DNA of 64,000 nucleotides from Sulfidibacter corallicola. GTDB taxonomy: Bacteria > Acidobacteriota > Holophagae > Acanthopleuribacterales > Acanthopleuribacteraceae. This document shows positions 34,125-42,874 of this stretch, piece by piece. The notes under the pieces were generated by a model. That model worked only from the letters and a program-made list of their open reading frames with translations. It ran no database searches and had not been told where the DNA came from. The stretch is taken from contig NZ_CP071793.1 of the NCBI RefSeq assembly GCF_017498545.1, forward strand, positions 6,399,001 through 6,463,000, written 5' to 3'. Made by a program: the position numbers and the translations under genes. The stretch's first letter is position 1. The number at the start of each line of letters is the position of its first letter.

Positions 34125-34150
34125 GCCAGGGCTATGCCCTGGCTACTTTT
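34125..34150 (+). terminator. stem-loop between secY and infA (possible attenuator)
   Basis: GCCAGGGC (34125-34132), loop TAT, GCCCTGGC (34136-34143): a perfect 8-bp GC-rich hairpin, followed by TACTTTT with four T's at 34147-34150. The U-run is short, so partial termination between spc and alpha genes is more likely than full stop. Confidence 0.55.
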
Positions 34151-34169
34151 CAGTGGAAGGGTTGTGTGA

Positions 34170-34388
34170 GTGGCTAAAGAAGATGCGATTGAAATGCAGG
34201 CGGTAGTGCTTGAGACCCTACCGAATGCGACGTTCAAAGTCGAGCTTGATAACCAACATCAGGTTTTGGCTCACATTTCCGGGAAAATGCGGAAGAATTT
34301 CATCAGGATCTTGCCAGGCGACAAAGTTCTTGTCGAGCTTTCACCCTACGATTTGACCCGTGGACGGATTGTCTACCGTTACAAATAA
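34170..34388 (+). CDS. infA: translation initiation factor IF-1
   Basis: 72 residues from GTG: AKEDAIEMQAVVLETLPNATFKVELDN, KMRKNFIRILPGDKVLVELSPYDLTRGRIVYRYK. An exact IF-1 OB-fold. It lies between secY and rpsM; rpmJ is missing from the 53-base gap after it. Confidence 0.97.
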   Translation: MAKEDAIEMQAVVLETLPNATFKVELDNQHQVLAHISGKMRKNFIRILPGDKVLVELSPYDLTRGRIVYRYK

Positions 34389-34441
34389 GTATTTCGCCAT
34401 ACCCTACTGCCAAAGTTGTAGAACCATCCGGAGGTAAAGTT

Positions 34442-34810
34442 TTGGCACGGATCGCCGGGGTTGATTTGCCCCATAACAAGCGTATTGAAATCGGGTTGAC
34501 CTACATTTTCGGTATCGGTCGTACCCGTTCCCAGAAGATTCTCGACAAGTGCGGCATCGACTGGGGGACCAAGGTCAAGGATCTCACCGAGGAAGAAACT
34601 TCCAAACTGCGCCGCATCATTCAAGAAGAAGGCGACGTGGAAGGTGATCTCAGAAAGCGGATCAGCCTCGACATCAAGCGTCTGATGGAAATCGGCTGTT
34701 ACCGCGGTAACCGCCACAAGCGCAACTTGCCTTGTCGCGGCCAGCGCACGCACACCAACGCCCGCACCAAGCGTGGCCGTCGGATTGCGATCGCCGGTAA
34801 GAAGAAGTAA
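34442..34810 (+). CDS. rpsM: 30S ribosomal protein S13
   Basis: 122 residues: ARIAGVDLPHNKRIEIGLTYIFGIGR at the start and the basic tail CRGQRTHTNARTKRGRR. Start codon is TTG, with GGAGG seven bases upstream; a rare start for a ribosomal protein. Confidence 0.97.
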   Translation: MARIAGVDLPHNKRIEIGLTYIFGIGRTRSQKILDKCGIDWGTKVKDLTEEETSKLRRIIQEEGDVEGDLRKRISLDIKRLMEIGCYRGNRHKRNLPCRGQRTHTNARTKRGRRIAIAGKKK

Positions 34811-34840
34811 TTGACATCGGTGAATGGAGCATAGGAACAA

Positions 34841-35239
34841 ATGAGTAAAGGTAAAGCGGTTAAGAAATCTGGTAGGAAGAAGGACCGCCGCACGGTCGTC
34901 CACGGTGTGGTACACATTCAGGCCAGCTTCAACAACACGATTATTACGTTTTCGGACAAAGACGGAAATGCGCTCTGCTGGGCTTCTTCCGGTGGTCAAG
35001 GTTTCCGCGGTTCTCGCAAGGGCACGCCCTTTGCCGCTCAGGTCGCCTCTTCCACGGCCGGCAACAAGGCCAAGGATTACGGTGTGAAAATGATCGACAT
35101 TCATGTCAGCGGTCCCGGTGCCGGTCGCGAGTCCTCGATTCGCGCGTTGCACGCGCTCGGTTTCGAGATCAAAAGCATCAAAGATGTGACGCCCATTCCT
35201 CACAACGGATGTCGTCCTCCCAAACGGCGCCGCGTCTAA
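34841..35239 (+). CDS. rpsK: 30S ribosomal protein S11
   Basis: 132 residues with HIQASFNNTIITFSDKDGNALCWASSGGQGFRGSRKGTPFAAQ-type core and the ending TPIPHNGCRPPKRRRV, diagnostic for S11. In most bacteria rpsD follows; here rpoA is next. Confidence 0.97.
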   Translation: MSKGKAVKKSGRKKDRRTVVHGVVHIQASFNNTIITFSDKDGNALCWASSGGQGFRGSRKGTPFAAQVASSTAGNKAKDYGVKMIDIHVSGPGAGRESSIRALHALGFEIKSIKDVTPIPHNGCRPPKRRRV

Positions 35240-35314
35240 TCTACCCCTTTCCGCGGAAGCACCCCTAACCAAGCCATTGGTTTGTCAGAATTTCGACGGC
35301 GGAGGATTGCCAGT

Positions 35315-36295
35315 ATGATGCAAGTGAAAAGTTACCAGAGACCTCGACGCATTGAGTTCAACGAAGAGGAAATGACCGAGAACTACGGCAAGTTCGTCGG
35401 CCAGCCCTTCGAACGAGGTTTCGGTACGACGATTGGTAACGCTTTGCGCAGAACCCTATTGTCTTCTATCGAGGGTGCGGCGATCTCCGCCGTGAAGATC
35501 GACGGGGTTCTCCACGAGTTCACCTCGATCTCCGGGGTGACCGAGGACGTTACCGATATCATTCTCAACATGAAAACGATTCCGTTCAAAATGCACAGCA
35601 AAGACCCCCAGCGGGTCCACATCGATGTCAAGGGTCCCGGCGAGGTGACCTCCAACGACATCGTGACCGGTGCCGATGTGGATGTCCTCGACAAGACCAT
35701 TCCCATCGCCACGCTGGGCGAGAACGGCCATCTCAAAATGGAGATGGTGGTGGAAATGAACCGCGGCTACGTGGTCGCCGAAGACAACTACAAGGACGAT
35801 TTCGAGATCGGCTTCATCCCGTTGGATTCCGCACACAGCCCGATCAAGATCGTGAAGTACACCGTCGGTAGCGCGCGGGTCGGTCAGAACTCGAACTACG
35901 ACAAGCTCACGATCGAAATCACGACCAACGGTTCCGTCGCCCCCAAGGATGCGCTCGCTTACGCCGCCAACCTGTTGCGTGAGCAATTGAGCATTTTCGT
36001 GCATTTCGAAAGCGTGCCCGAGGATGCACCCGCCAAAGAGAAGGACGAGGAAAAAGAAAAACTGCGCGAGCTGCTTGATCGCTCCGTGGACGAGCTCGAA
36101 CTTTCCGTTCGCTCCCACAACTGCCTCAAGAACGCCAACATTCGCACGATTGGCGAACTGGTGCAGAAGACCGAATCCGAAATCCTCAAAACCAAGAACT
36201 TTGGTCGAAAGTCCCTGAATGAAATCAAGGAAATCCTGCTTCAGATGGGCCTGACCTTAGGCATGCAAATCGATTTAGAAAGTCTTAGGAAGTAA
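35315..36295 (+). CDS. rpoA: DNA-directed RNA polymerase alpha subunit
   Basis: 326 residues. The N-terminal assembly domain has NYGKFVGQPFERGFGTTIGNALRRTLLSSIEGAA; the C-terminal DNA/activator-binding domain has ELELSVRSHNCLKNANIRTIGELVQKTE and FGRKSLNEIKEIL. The ATG at 35315, nine bases after GGAGG, is preferred over the start at 35282, which would put the GGAGG inside the gene. Confidence 0.97.
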   Translation: MMQVKSYQRPRRIEFNEEEMTENYGKFVGQPFERGFGTTIGNALRRTLLSSIEGAAISAVKIDGVLHEFTSISGVTEDVTDIILNMKTIPFKMHSKDPQRVHIDVKGPGEVTSNDIVTGADVDVLDKTIPIATLGENGHLKMEMVVEMNRGYVVAEDNYKDDFEIGFIPLDSAHSPIKIVKYTVGSARVGQNSNYDKLTIEITTNGSVAPKDALAYAANLLREQLSIFVHFESVPEDAPAKEKDEEKEKLRELLDRSVDELELSVRSHNCLKNANIRTIGELVQKTESEILKTKNFGRKSLNEIKEILLQMGLTLGMQIDLESLRK

Positions 36296-36307
36296 GAGGA
36301 CCGCCTC

Positions 36308-36706
36308 ATGCGACACAGAAAAGGATACTCGAAGCTCAATCGCAACACCAATCAGCGCAAGGCGTTGCTGAAAGGTCTCGCGATTTCTCTGTTCGAGCAT
36401 GGCCGAATCACCACCACGGTTGCCAAAGCCAAGGAACTGCGCCGCTACGCCGAACGGTTGATCACGATCGCCAAGAAGCAGACCCCGAGCGCACACCGCG
36501 TGGTTTTTTCTCGCCTGCAGAACAAGGACATCACCAAAAAGCTGCTCAACGAATACGGCCCCAAGTACGAAGGCCGCAACGGCGGCTACACCCGAATTCT
36601 GAAAAAAGGCCGCCGTCTCGGCGATGGCGCCGAAATGGCCTTTATCGAACTGGTCGATTACGACCACCTGGCTCGAGCGGCTGGTGAAGATACCACCGAA
36701 GCTTAA
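36308..36706 (+). CDS. rplQ: 50S ribosomal protein L17
   Basis: 132 residues starting MRHRKGYSKLNRNTNQRKALLKGLA with RITTTVAKAKELRRYAERLIT. Last gene of the cluster, followed immediately by a terminator. Confidence 0.97.
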   Translation: MRHRKGYSKLNRNTNQRKALLKGLAISLFEHGRITTTVAKAKELRRYAERLITIAKKQTPSAHRVVFSRLQNKDITKKLLNEYGPKYEGRNGGYTRILKKGRRLGDGAEMAFIELVDYDHLARAAGEDTTEA

Positions 36707-36711
36707 GCAGA

Positions 36712-36733
36712 AGCCCCGGAAACGGGGCTTTTT
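36712..36733 (+). terminator. terminator of the ribosomal supercluster
   Basis: AGCCCCG (36712-36718), GAAA tetraloop, CGGGGCT (36723-36729) and a T-run from 36729, then more T's at 36736-36741. Classical rho-independent terminator directly after rplQ. Confidence 0.93.
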
Positions 36734-36775
36734 CATTTTTTGGGGTTCGGACAGGGAACGCGAAATGGGGGATCC

Positions 36776-37489
36776 ATGCGGGTTGCGGTGCTTTTGACGG
36801 GTTATGCCACGGGGTATACGGCCCAGAAATATGGAACCTATGCCGATCTCTTTCGGCATCTGCTCGAGGAGCCCGGCAGCACCTGGGACACTTTCGACGT
36901 GATCCAGGGGGAATATCCCCGCGACCTGGCCGATTACGACGCCTACGTCGTCACCGGCAGCGCCTCGGACGCCCACGCCACCGAACCCTGGATCCAGGAT
37001 CTGAACCGCAAGCTGCGCGAGGCGTTCGATTGTGGTCGCAAGATCCTGGGGGTCTGCTTCGGCCACCAGGCGGTCGCCAACGCCTTGGGCGGCGCTTCCC
37101 ATCGAGCGGACCAGGGTTGGGAGGTCGGCATTCACGCGTTGGACCTCACCGAGGCGGCGACCAAAAAGACCTACGGCCACAATTTGCCCACCAATTTGAA
37201 CGTGCTTCAGACCCATCGCGACGAGGTCAAGCGTCTCCCACCGGGTGCCGAGTTGCTCGCTTCTTCCGCCCAGACCCCGATCCAGATGTACGCCGTGGGC
37301 CATCAAGTGCTCTGTATGCAAGGCCATCCGGAATATTTCAAGGACATCGTCTCGGATTTGCTGGAGGGTCGGGCTCTGCGAGGCCTGATTCCCGAGGATG
37401 TCGCCGTTGTCGCACGCCAATCACTGGCGACCATGGAGCCGGATCGAAACGCCTTTCAGGTCATGCTCAAGACCTTTCTCTACGGTTGA
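36776..37489 (+). CDS. class I glutamine amidotransferase-like protein
   Basis: 237 residues. The triad is intact: C94 in GVCFGHQAVA, H184 and E186 in QGHPEYF. The N-terminus MRVAVLLTGYATGYTAQKYGTYADLF and the TGSASDAHATEPWI block place it with stand-alone GATase proteins (GMP-synthase-like, gamma-glutamyl hydrolysing type). The acceptor is unknown, as no synthase partner gene is adjacent. Start at 36776 after GGGGGATCC. It converges with the cyclase-family gene 20 bases away. Confidence 0.88.
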   Translation: MRVAVLLTGYATGYTAQKYGTYADLFRHLLEEPGSTWDTFDVIQGEYPRDLADYDAYVVTGSASDAHATEPWIQDLNRKLREAFDCGRKILGVCFGHQAVANALGGASHRADQGWEVGIHALDLTEAATKKTYGHNLPTNLNVLQTHRDEVKRLPPGAELLASSAQTPIQMYAVGHQVLCMQGHPEYFKDIVSDLLEGRALRGLIPEDVAVVARQSLATMEPDRNAFQVMLKTFLYG

Positions 37490-37509
37490 GATCGGGCCTC
37501 TTCAAGGCC

Positions 37510-38160
37510 TCACATTCTGGTCAGGTCGGTATCGAAGGGGAGCAGCAACGCCCTCACCGGCCCCGCATCGGCATCCCGCAGTTTGAGCGGCTGCGCCAAC
37601 AGGATGTACCGGCCTGGCGCCACCTCTCCCAATACGATGCCTTCCAGGACGGCCAGGTCCTTTTGATAGACCATTTGATGGGATTCCAGCGCCTGTGAGG
37701 TCTCCGGATCGATCGACGGCGTGTCGATGCCCACCAACACGACCCCACGTTCCGCCAGCCAGATGACCAACTCGGGCGAGAGACTGTTGAAATCCGAGTT
37801 CCAGTTGTCGGGATCGGGGAAGCTGTCGGTTCGAAACAGTACCCGTTTCTCGGTGATCTCGATGTCCTGATCCGTTACGTGATACGGGTAGATGCGCTCG
37901 TCCGGACCCAGGGAGACGCCAATCACCTGACAAGCGCCCACGTACCGTTTGGGGTCGCGGCGATCGATGCCGATGCCGTCCCGATGGTAGTGATTGGGCG
38001 CATCGGCGTGGGCACCAACGTGCAGGGTGGTCTGGATGCTGGAAAGCAGGAGATGATCGCCCTTCTGAAAATCCATGGCAATCGATCTTCGGTAGGGAAC
38101 GTCGCCCGGAAAAACGGCCGTGGATGCCGAGATGGCGGGAGTGATATCGATAAGCGTCAT
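37510..38160 (-). CDS. cyclase family protein, kynurenine formamidase-like
   Basis: 216 residues from an ATG at 38160 with CAGGAG upstream. The metal-site motif HVGAHADAPNHYHRDGIGID and the N-terminal DITPAISASTAVFPGD are those of the cyclase/KynB family (Zn/Mn-dependent arylformamidases). The C-terminal VVLVGIDTPSIDPETS block is also family-typical. KynB hydrolyses N-formylkynurenine in tryptophan breakdown, but no other kyn gene is nearby, so the substrate is uncertain. Confidence 0.88.
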   Translation of the reverse strand: MTLIDITPAISASTAVFPGDVPYRRSIAMDFQKGDHLLLSSIQTTLHVGAHADAPNHYHRDGIGIDRRDPKRYVGACQVIGVSLGPDERIYPYHVTDQDIEITEKRVLFRTDSFPDPDNWNSDFNSLSPELVIWLAERGVVLVGIDTPSIDPETSQALESHQMVYQKDLAVLEGIVLGEVAPGRYILLAQPLKLRDADAGPVRALLLPFDTDLTRM

Positions 38161-38309
38161 GAATGGCTCCTGCACTGCGTTGGTTGGCGGTAGCGTTTGG
38201 TTTTCGCTTCGATCATAGCAGGAAGCCATCGTGGTTGCCTTCGCTCTTTTTTCGGGTGAACCACATGGCTAAATCCCCGAAACCACACCCGACCGATCGC
38301 GATATTGCT

Positions 38310-38315
38310 TATAAT
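38310..38315 (+). promoter_or_regulatory. candidate -10 box upstream of the CcmH-like gene
   Basis: A perfect TATAAT, 27 bases before the ATG at 38342, with TTGC just upstream (near-extended -10). No convincing -35 is present at 16-18 bases, so the call is weak. Confidence 0.35.
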
Positions 38316-38341
38316 AGGGACCAGTTCGATAGGGGGGCTCC

Positions 38342-38830
38342 ATGCGCTTTTTTCTCACTTCTATTCTGCTCATGCTCGCCACGCCCCTTTGGGCGCAGCA
38401 GCTCGTGATTCCGGACGAGTTGAACGAAGACCAGGCGAAGATCTACCAGAAGGTCTCCACCGCGGTGTCCGCACCCTGCTGCAAGAACGCTATTCCGGTC
38501 GCGTTCCACGAGAGCCCGATGGCCAATCACATTCGCGACAACATCAAAGCGTGGATCCTCGAGGGTAAGAGCGAAAAGGCGATCATGGCCGAGCTGGCCG
38601 ACATGGAAATCGGTTCTTCTGGCCTGAAGGTCATCTTCACCGTGCCGGAAAAAAAGGGCATTGGTCTCGTGGCCTGGCTGTCGCCAATCATTGGTTTGTT
38701 GCTTTCGATCGGCGGCATGTTCCTCCTTTTGAACAAACGTAAAAATGAGGACCCCACCGAAGGCGATAGCGACTTGATCGAAAATTACCGTTCCCGAATC
38801 TACGCCGATTTGGAATCCACGAAACGTTGA
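38342..38830 (+). CDS. CcmH/NrfF-like exported protein with an altered cysteine motif
   Basis: 162 residues. A signal peptide (MRFFLTSILLMLATPLWAQQ) is followed by VSAPCCKNAIPVAFHESPMANHIRDNIKAWILEGKSEKAIMAEL, which aligns in layout with CcmH (LRCxxCxxxxIxxSxxPLAxxLR...), then one membrane segment (about 115-134) and a short charged tail. CcmH carries a CxxC that reduces apocytochrome c; here the cysteines are adjacent (C46-C47). No other ccm gene is in the window. It may be a divergent thiol protein. Confidence 0.7.
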   Translation: MRFFLTSILLMLATPLWAQQLVIPDELNEDQAKIYQKVSTAVSAPCCKNAIPVAFHESPMANHIRDNIKAWILEGKSEKAIMAELADMEIGSSGLKVIFTVPEKKGIGLVAWLSPIIGLLLSIGGMFLLLNKRKNEDPTEGDSDLIENYRSRIYADLESTKR

Positions 38831-38960
38831 TGCCGCTGTGCCCGGCCTGATGGTGACGCGTGCCGACGCTACGGCATCGATTGGATGGGGGCACTGAAGG
38901 CGCGAGTTTTTCAATGGAGAGGGCGGGGCCCCGAATGCAGGCAGGGTGCCCTACCGGCGG

Positions 38961-40007
38961 TCAGTCAGGCTGGTGTGACGCGCTCGTCTCTGGATGAGCG
39001 CCGACGGGCTCACCCTTGAGTCGTTTCCAGAGCTCTTCCCAATAGTGACTGGGCGGCTTGGGGCGCGGGCGCTTTTCGATTTGTGCCGGAAGGACCCGTT
39101 CGTCTTCGAGGGTGCCGATCTGGTAGGAGAACACGTAGAAGTCCTTCTCGCCGAAGCGCAAGTCGGCAAAAATCACCCGGTTATCTTCTTTATAAATGTG
39201 ATAGTAACCTTTGCTGAACCATTGAAGTCGCCTGACTCCAGGTTGTTGGTCCATATCAGCAATGAGGTGGGTGCCCCGTTCCTTGGCGCTGAACGTCACG
39301 TCTTCCTCGCTACCCAAAAACGAATAGTAGGCCGTGTACACGCGGTCGTCCTGGATGTAGAGCGCCTTCCAGAGGACGCAGTTGAAGGCGGTGGGCATGG
39401 ACATCATCGTTCCCTGACCCAAATTCGGATCGCGGGCCACCGCTTCTTGGAAAACTTTGTCCGCCGCCGCCTTGTTGAAAACGGTGATTCCCAGATACGA
39501 GCTACTCATCGCCAGTGCAAATAGGATGACGCGCCTTCGTTGCGCGGATTCGCGGGCCAGCCAAAAACTGAGTGCGACACTGAACAGTAGGGGGAGGGAA
39601 TAGAGCGGATCGATGATGAAGACACTGCTCCAAGAGACCGGATAGGGCGATATCGGCCAGAAGACCTGTGTACCGTAGGTCGTGAAACAGTCGAGGATGG
39701 GATGGGTGATCAGGGCCCAAAAACACAATTTGGTCCAGTCTACCCAATTCACATCCAGCCGGCGGTGAATGCGGCCGATGACCAGTCCCATGATCGGTGC
39801 GAAGGCAGCGAGCACCAAGAACGAGTGCGTGGCCGAACGATGGTAGGTGAGACGCTGGACATCGTTCCAGAAAGGGTAGGCCAAAACGTCCAGGTCGGGG
39901 AGAGTGCCGGCCACGGCCCCCCAGATCAGAGCCTTGTTACCCACTTTACGGCCGAGTACGGCTTCCCCCACCGCGGCGCCCAACACCATTTGCGTCAGTG
40001 AATCCAT
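38961..40007 (-). CDS. YdjM/DUF457-type membrane-bound metal-dependent hydrolase
   Basis: 348 residues from the ATG at 40007 (TGGAGTG upstream). MDSLTQMVLGAAVGEAVLGRK, GAVAGTLPDLDVLAYPF, YHRSATHSF and THPILDCFTTYGTQVFWP form the typical His/Asp pattern of DUF457 proteins, within about five membrane helices. A soluble C-terminal domain of about 150 residues follows. It starts five bases after the stop of the AidB-like gene, so the two are one operon. Family function is not well established. Confidence 0.83.
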   Translation of the reverse strand: MDSLTQMVLGAAVGEAVLGRKVGNKALIWGAVAGTLPDLDVLAYPFWNDVQRLTYHRSATHSFLVLAAFAPIMGLVIGRIHRRLDVNWVDWTKLCFWALITHPILDCFTTYGTQVFWPISPYPVSWSSVFIIDPLYSLPLLFSVALSFWLARESAQRRRVILFALAMSSSYLGITVFNKAAADKVFQEAVARDPNLGQGTMMSMPTAFNCVLWKALYIQDDRVYTAYYSFLGSEEDVTFSAKERGTHLIADMDQQPGVRRLQWFSKGYYHIYKEDNRVIFADLRFGEKDFYVFSYQIGTLEDERVLPAQIEKRPRPKPPSHYWEELWKRLKGEPVGAHPETSASHQPD

Positions 40008-40012
40008 CGTTG

Positions 40013-41704
40013 TCACTCCACCGTGCCGAAAGCCAATCGCGTACTGTTTTGCCAATTGTCGTTGGTGACCGGCTTCATGGGAATCGGTGGTCTGGCGCAC
40101 CAGCGTCGCGCCGCGAGAAGGGACAGGTCGGATTGTTGTTGGCGCCATTCCCACTGGGCGTGCTCGAGTAACAGGATACCCGCGTAGCAGCGGCCGAGGT
40201 TCATGGCCAGAGTACGTGCCTGGCTTTCGAGGGCTTCCCTACCGGTTTTCGCCAAAAACTGGAAGTGTTCGAGCCATCGGTCCAGCTCGCGTTCCAAGAT
40301 GGTCGCCTGAGGAGCCAGGGTCTCCTGGTCGATGTCCCCCAGGCGTCTGCGCGCGTCTTCGACGAGAGGTGCCAGGGCATCTTCCTTCGATATGGCTCGC
40401 AACATGTCCAAACTGAGTATGTTGGTCGTACCTTCCCAGATCGCCAGTACCTGGCCGTCACGGAGCAGCATCGGGAGATGGGTATCTTCCACGTAACCGG
40501 CGCCACCGAAGGATTCCAGTACTTCGCTGGCGCTGGCGACCCCCAACTTGGCGGTGAACAGTTTGGTGATGGGGGTGAGGATGCGCAACAGCTTGTCGGC
40601 ACGGCCCTCCTGGCGGTCGGTTTCCGCTTCACCCAGGAAACGGGCGACCTGAAGCACCAGCGACAGGCAGATTCGGTAATCGGTTTCCAAATCGGCGAGG
40701 GTTTCCGCGTGCAGCGGGTGATCCAGGAGCCGCTTTCCGAAGGCACGGCGTTTGCGCGCGTAATCCTTGGCCAGGGTCAAACCGCGACCCATCGACGAAA
40801 CCGCGCATACTGCGTTGTAGACCCGGGTTATGTTGAACAACGAAGCGATCTTGCGAACGCCGTGACCTTCGCCGCCAACGAGTTGGGCCGGCGTGCCGTG
40901 CAGGGTGAGTTCCGCGGTGGGTAAAGCGCGTGTACCCAATTTGTCCTTCAGTCGATGCACCTCGATTTGGTTGAGCCGGCCGGCTGGGTCTCGCAGTTCC
41001 AGGTAAAACAGGCTCAGGCCCTTGCTGCCTTCGGGAGCACCTTCGATGCGCGCCAGGGTCATGGCCATTTCCGAGGTAGTCGCCGACGTGAACCATTTGG
41101 TTCCCTGCAGGCGGAAGCCACCCTGACCGTCGGGGCGGGCGATGGTGCTGGTGCCACCCACGTCCGAACCGCCGGTGCGTTCGGTCATCCACTGACCCGA
41201 GGTCCAGAACCGGTCGGGATCGCGACTGGTGAGGTTGGCGTAGGCGTTTTCTTTCAGCGATTCGTCACCGTACAGTTCGATCGCTCGTGCGGTGCCGTCG
41301 GTCATGGCCAGGGGGCAACTGAAAACCGCGGATGAAGGATGGTAGAGATGAAGCAGCGTCATTTGGTAGAGTCGCGACCAGCTTCCGTACTTCCGTTCGT
41401 AACCCGTGGCGACCAAACCCTCCTCCGCCGCCGCCCGTTTGAGCAGGTCCCAGCTTGGATGGGTTTCGATCTCGTCCACGCGCCTGCCCCAGGCATCGAA
41501 GGGGATATGCACGGGCGGATGGGTTTCGGCCTGTCGCGCCAACGCCAGGAGATCGTTCGCGGCGCGGTGGCCCAGATGGTCGAGATGTGGCTGGATTTCC
41601 CGAAGGATCTCTCCTGGCAACATTCGAGTGAGGCAGGATTTGAGAAACCCGTCGCTTTCATAGGTGTTGCCGAGAACGGGACCTTCCTGGTAGAACGTGC
41701 TCAT
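40013..41704 (-). CDS. AidB-like acyl-CoA dehydrogenase
   Basis: 563 residues from ATG 41704 (CGGAG eight bases upstream). Acyl-CoA dehydrogenase blocks are present: WMTERTGGSDVGGTSTIA (FAD/substrate), GTKWFTSATTSEMAMTLAR, and the C-terminal ESFGGAGYVEDTHLPMLLRDGQVLAIWEGTTNILSLD-type region. The N-terminal extension starting with VLGNTYESDGFLKSCL and the length near 540 fit the AidB subgroup, linked in E. coli to the adaptive response to alkylation. The substrate is unknown. Upstream partner of the DUF457 gene. Confidence 0.87.
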   Translation of the reverse strand: MSTFYQEGPVLGNTYESDGFLKSCLTRMLPGEILREIQPHLDHLGHRAANDLLALARQAETHPPVHIPFDAWGRRVDEIETHPSWDLLKRAAAEEGLVATGYERKYGSWSRLYQMTLLHLYHPSSAVFSCPLAMTDGTARAIELYGDESLKENAYANLTSRDPDRFWTSGQWMTERTGGSDVGGTSTIARPDGQGGFRLQGTKWFTSATTSEMAMTLARIEGAPEGSKGLSLFYLELRDPAGRLNQIEVHRLKDKLGTRALPTAELTLHGTPAQLVGGEGHGVRKIASLFNITRVYNAVCAVSSMGRGLTLAKDYARKRRAFGKRLLDHPLHAETLADLETDYRICLSLVLQVARFLGEAETDRQEGRADKLLRILTPITKLFTAKLGVASASEVLESFGGAGYVEDTHLPMLLRDGQVLAIWEGTTNILSLDMLRAISKEDALAPLVEDARRRLGDIDQETLAPQATILERELDRWLEHFQFLAKTGREALESQARTLAMNLGRCYAGILLLEHAQWEWRQQQSDLSLLAARRWCARPPIPMKPVTNDNWQNSTRLAFGTVE

Positions 41705-41859
41705 GGGCGGACTCCGAACTGAAATTTCATTCAAAGTTCATATTCTAGTACCGCGCCGCGGAAGTCTGCCAGCGCGATTTCGGGCTGGGTCGGTTGGAAG
41801 CGGAGATATTGCCGGCGATCGGGCTTCGGCGCGGTGCCGTGCGCTTCAGGGGGTCCAGG

Positions 41860-42120
41860 ATGACCATGGGTGAAGAAGAGAAATTGGATTTCGAAGGGCA
41901 TCGAAACCAGGCGATCACGTCCGGAGCCAGGAAAAAAGGTGGCCAGGGCCGAACGAAGGGACCGGATGCCCTTCCAAGCAAGAAAAAAGTGGTGGCCCTG
42001 CAGTTGTCGGCGGAAGAAGATCAGGCTTTTCGCGAGTTGGGCGGTGCCGGATTCTTGAAGCGATTGCTGGCGTCCGAGTCTTTGCGCAACAAGGTGAAAC
42101 GACTCGTCGACGAGGATTGA
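41860..42120 (+). CDS. small basic hypothetical protein
   Basis: About 86 residues. A Lys/Gly-rich first half is followed by KKKVVALQLSAEEDQAFRELGGAGFLKRLLASESLRNKVKRLVDED, a strand plus two helices recalling ribbon-helix-helix proteins. Starts at ATG 41860 or 41866, weak ribosome site (CAGGGGG farther up). It lies divergently from the AidB-like gene. Probably real because of the ordered C-terminus; function unknown. Confidence 0.45.
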   Translation: MTMGEEEKLDFEGHRNQAITSGARKKGGQGRTKGPDALPSKKKVVALQLSAEEDQAFRELGGAGFLKRLLASESLRNKVKRLVDED

Positions 42121-42404
42121 GCGCTGGGTTCCAGGCGCCGGGTGGCTCGTGGGCGCGGGCTCGAATCGAACCCGAGGGCTCCAAAAAAAGCTGTCGATGG
42201 GAAGGTATTCGGGATAAACGGCGTTCGGTTGGATGGACGAGAAACGCCCATTTTTTGAACCGGCCTAACATTTCCGGGTGGCGGAAATGGGCTGCTCCCG
42301 AGATCTGTTTTCGGGTTACAATCTCCGGTGAAATATTCATCCCCTCCATTCCCTTCGACGGTTCCGTCCATCTGAGAACACGCTGTGATCAGTGAGGTAT
42401 TGCC

Positions 42405-42713
42405 ATGAATGCTACAGATCCCGAAATTGAAAAAATCACCACCCTTCAGGCTGTCCGTCAAGCCATCCGCAGTCGCAATCTACGCCGTCTCAACGAAGCC
42501 TTCGAACGTCCCTGGGCCAAGGAAATGCTGCGCGAAGCAGCTAAAAAACGTTCCGATTCGGGACATTACACCGTCTATCAAATGGCGCTGAAGTCCATGG
42601 CCAAAGAAGAGCGCCTGCGGGCTTTTCAATGGACGTGGGACTGTTACCACCCGCTGATGTCCGACTTGGGCAAATGCCTGCAGGATATGGACGGTTATGT
42701 AAGACACGCCTGA
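42405..42713 (+). CDS. small helical hypothetical protein
   Basis: 102 residues with GTGAGG about ten bases before the ATG. All-helical and charged (TTLQAVRQAIRSRNLRRLNEAFERPWAKEML...), with two cysteines near the end. No family recognised. Good codon pattern and ribosome site argue that it is expressed. Confidence 0.55.
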   Translation: MNATDPEIEKITTLQAVRQAIRSRNLRRLNEAFERPWAKEMLREAAKKRSDSGHYTVYQMALKSMAKEERLRAFQWTWDCYHPLMSDLGKCLQDMDGYVRHA

Positions 42714-42874
42714 TCGGCGCGTTTCGCGTGGGGAATGTGATCTTCGGGTTTCGATCATGGCTGGGGTTTTCAAAGGGATCGCACGTTTAGGATCGTTTTC
42801 AAGAACAAGTGCGTCATGTCCCACGTCCATCCGGAATCGATCACGCCCCGCTCCGAGGCCTAGGAGAAGTTGTC

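Noticed and set aside
34389..34441. Possible rpmJ between infA and rpsM
   Set aside because: 53 bases cannot hold the 37-codon gene.
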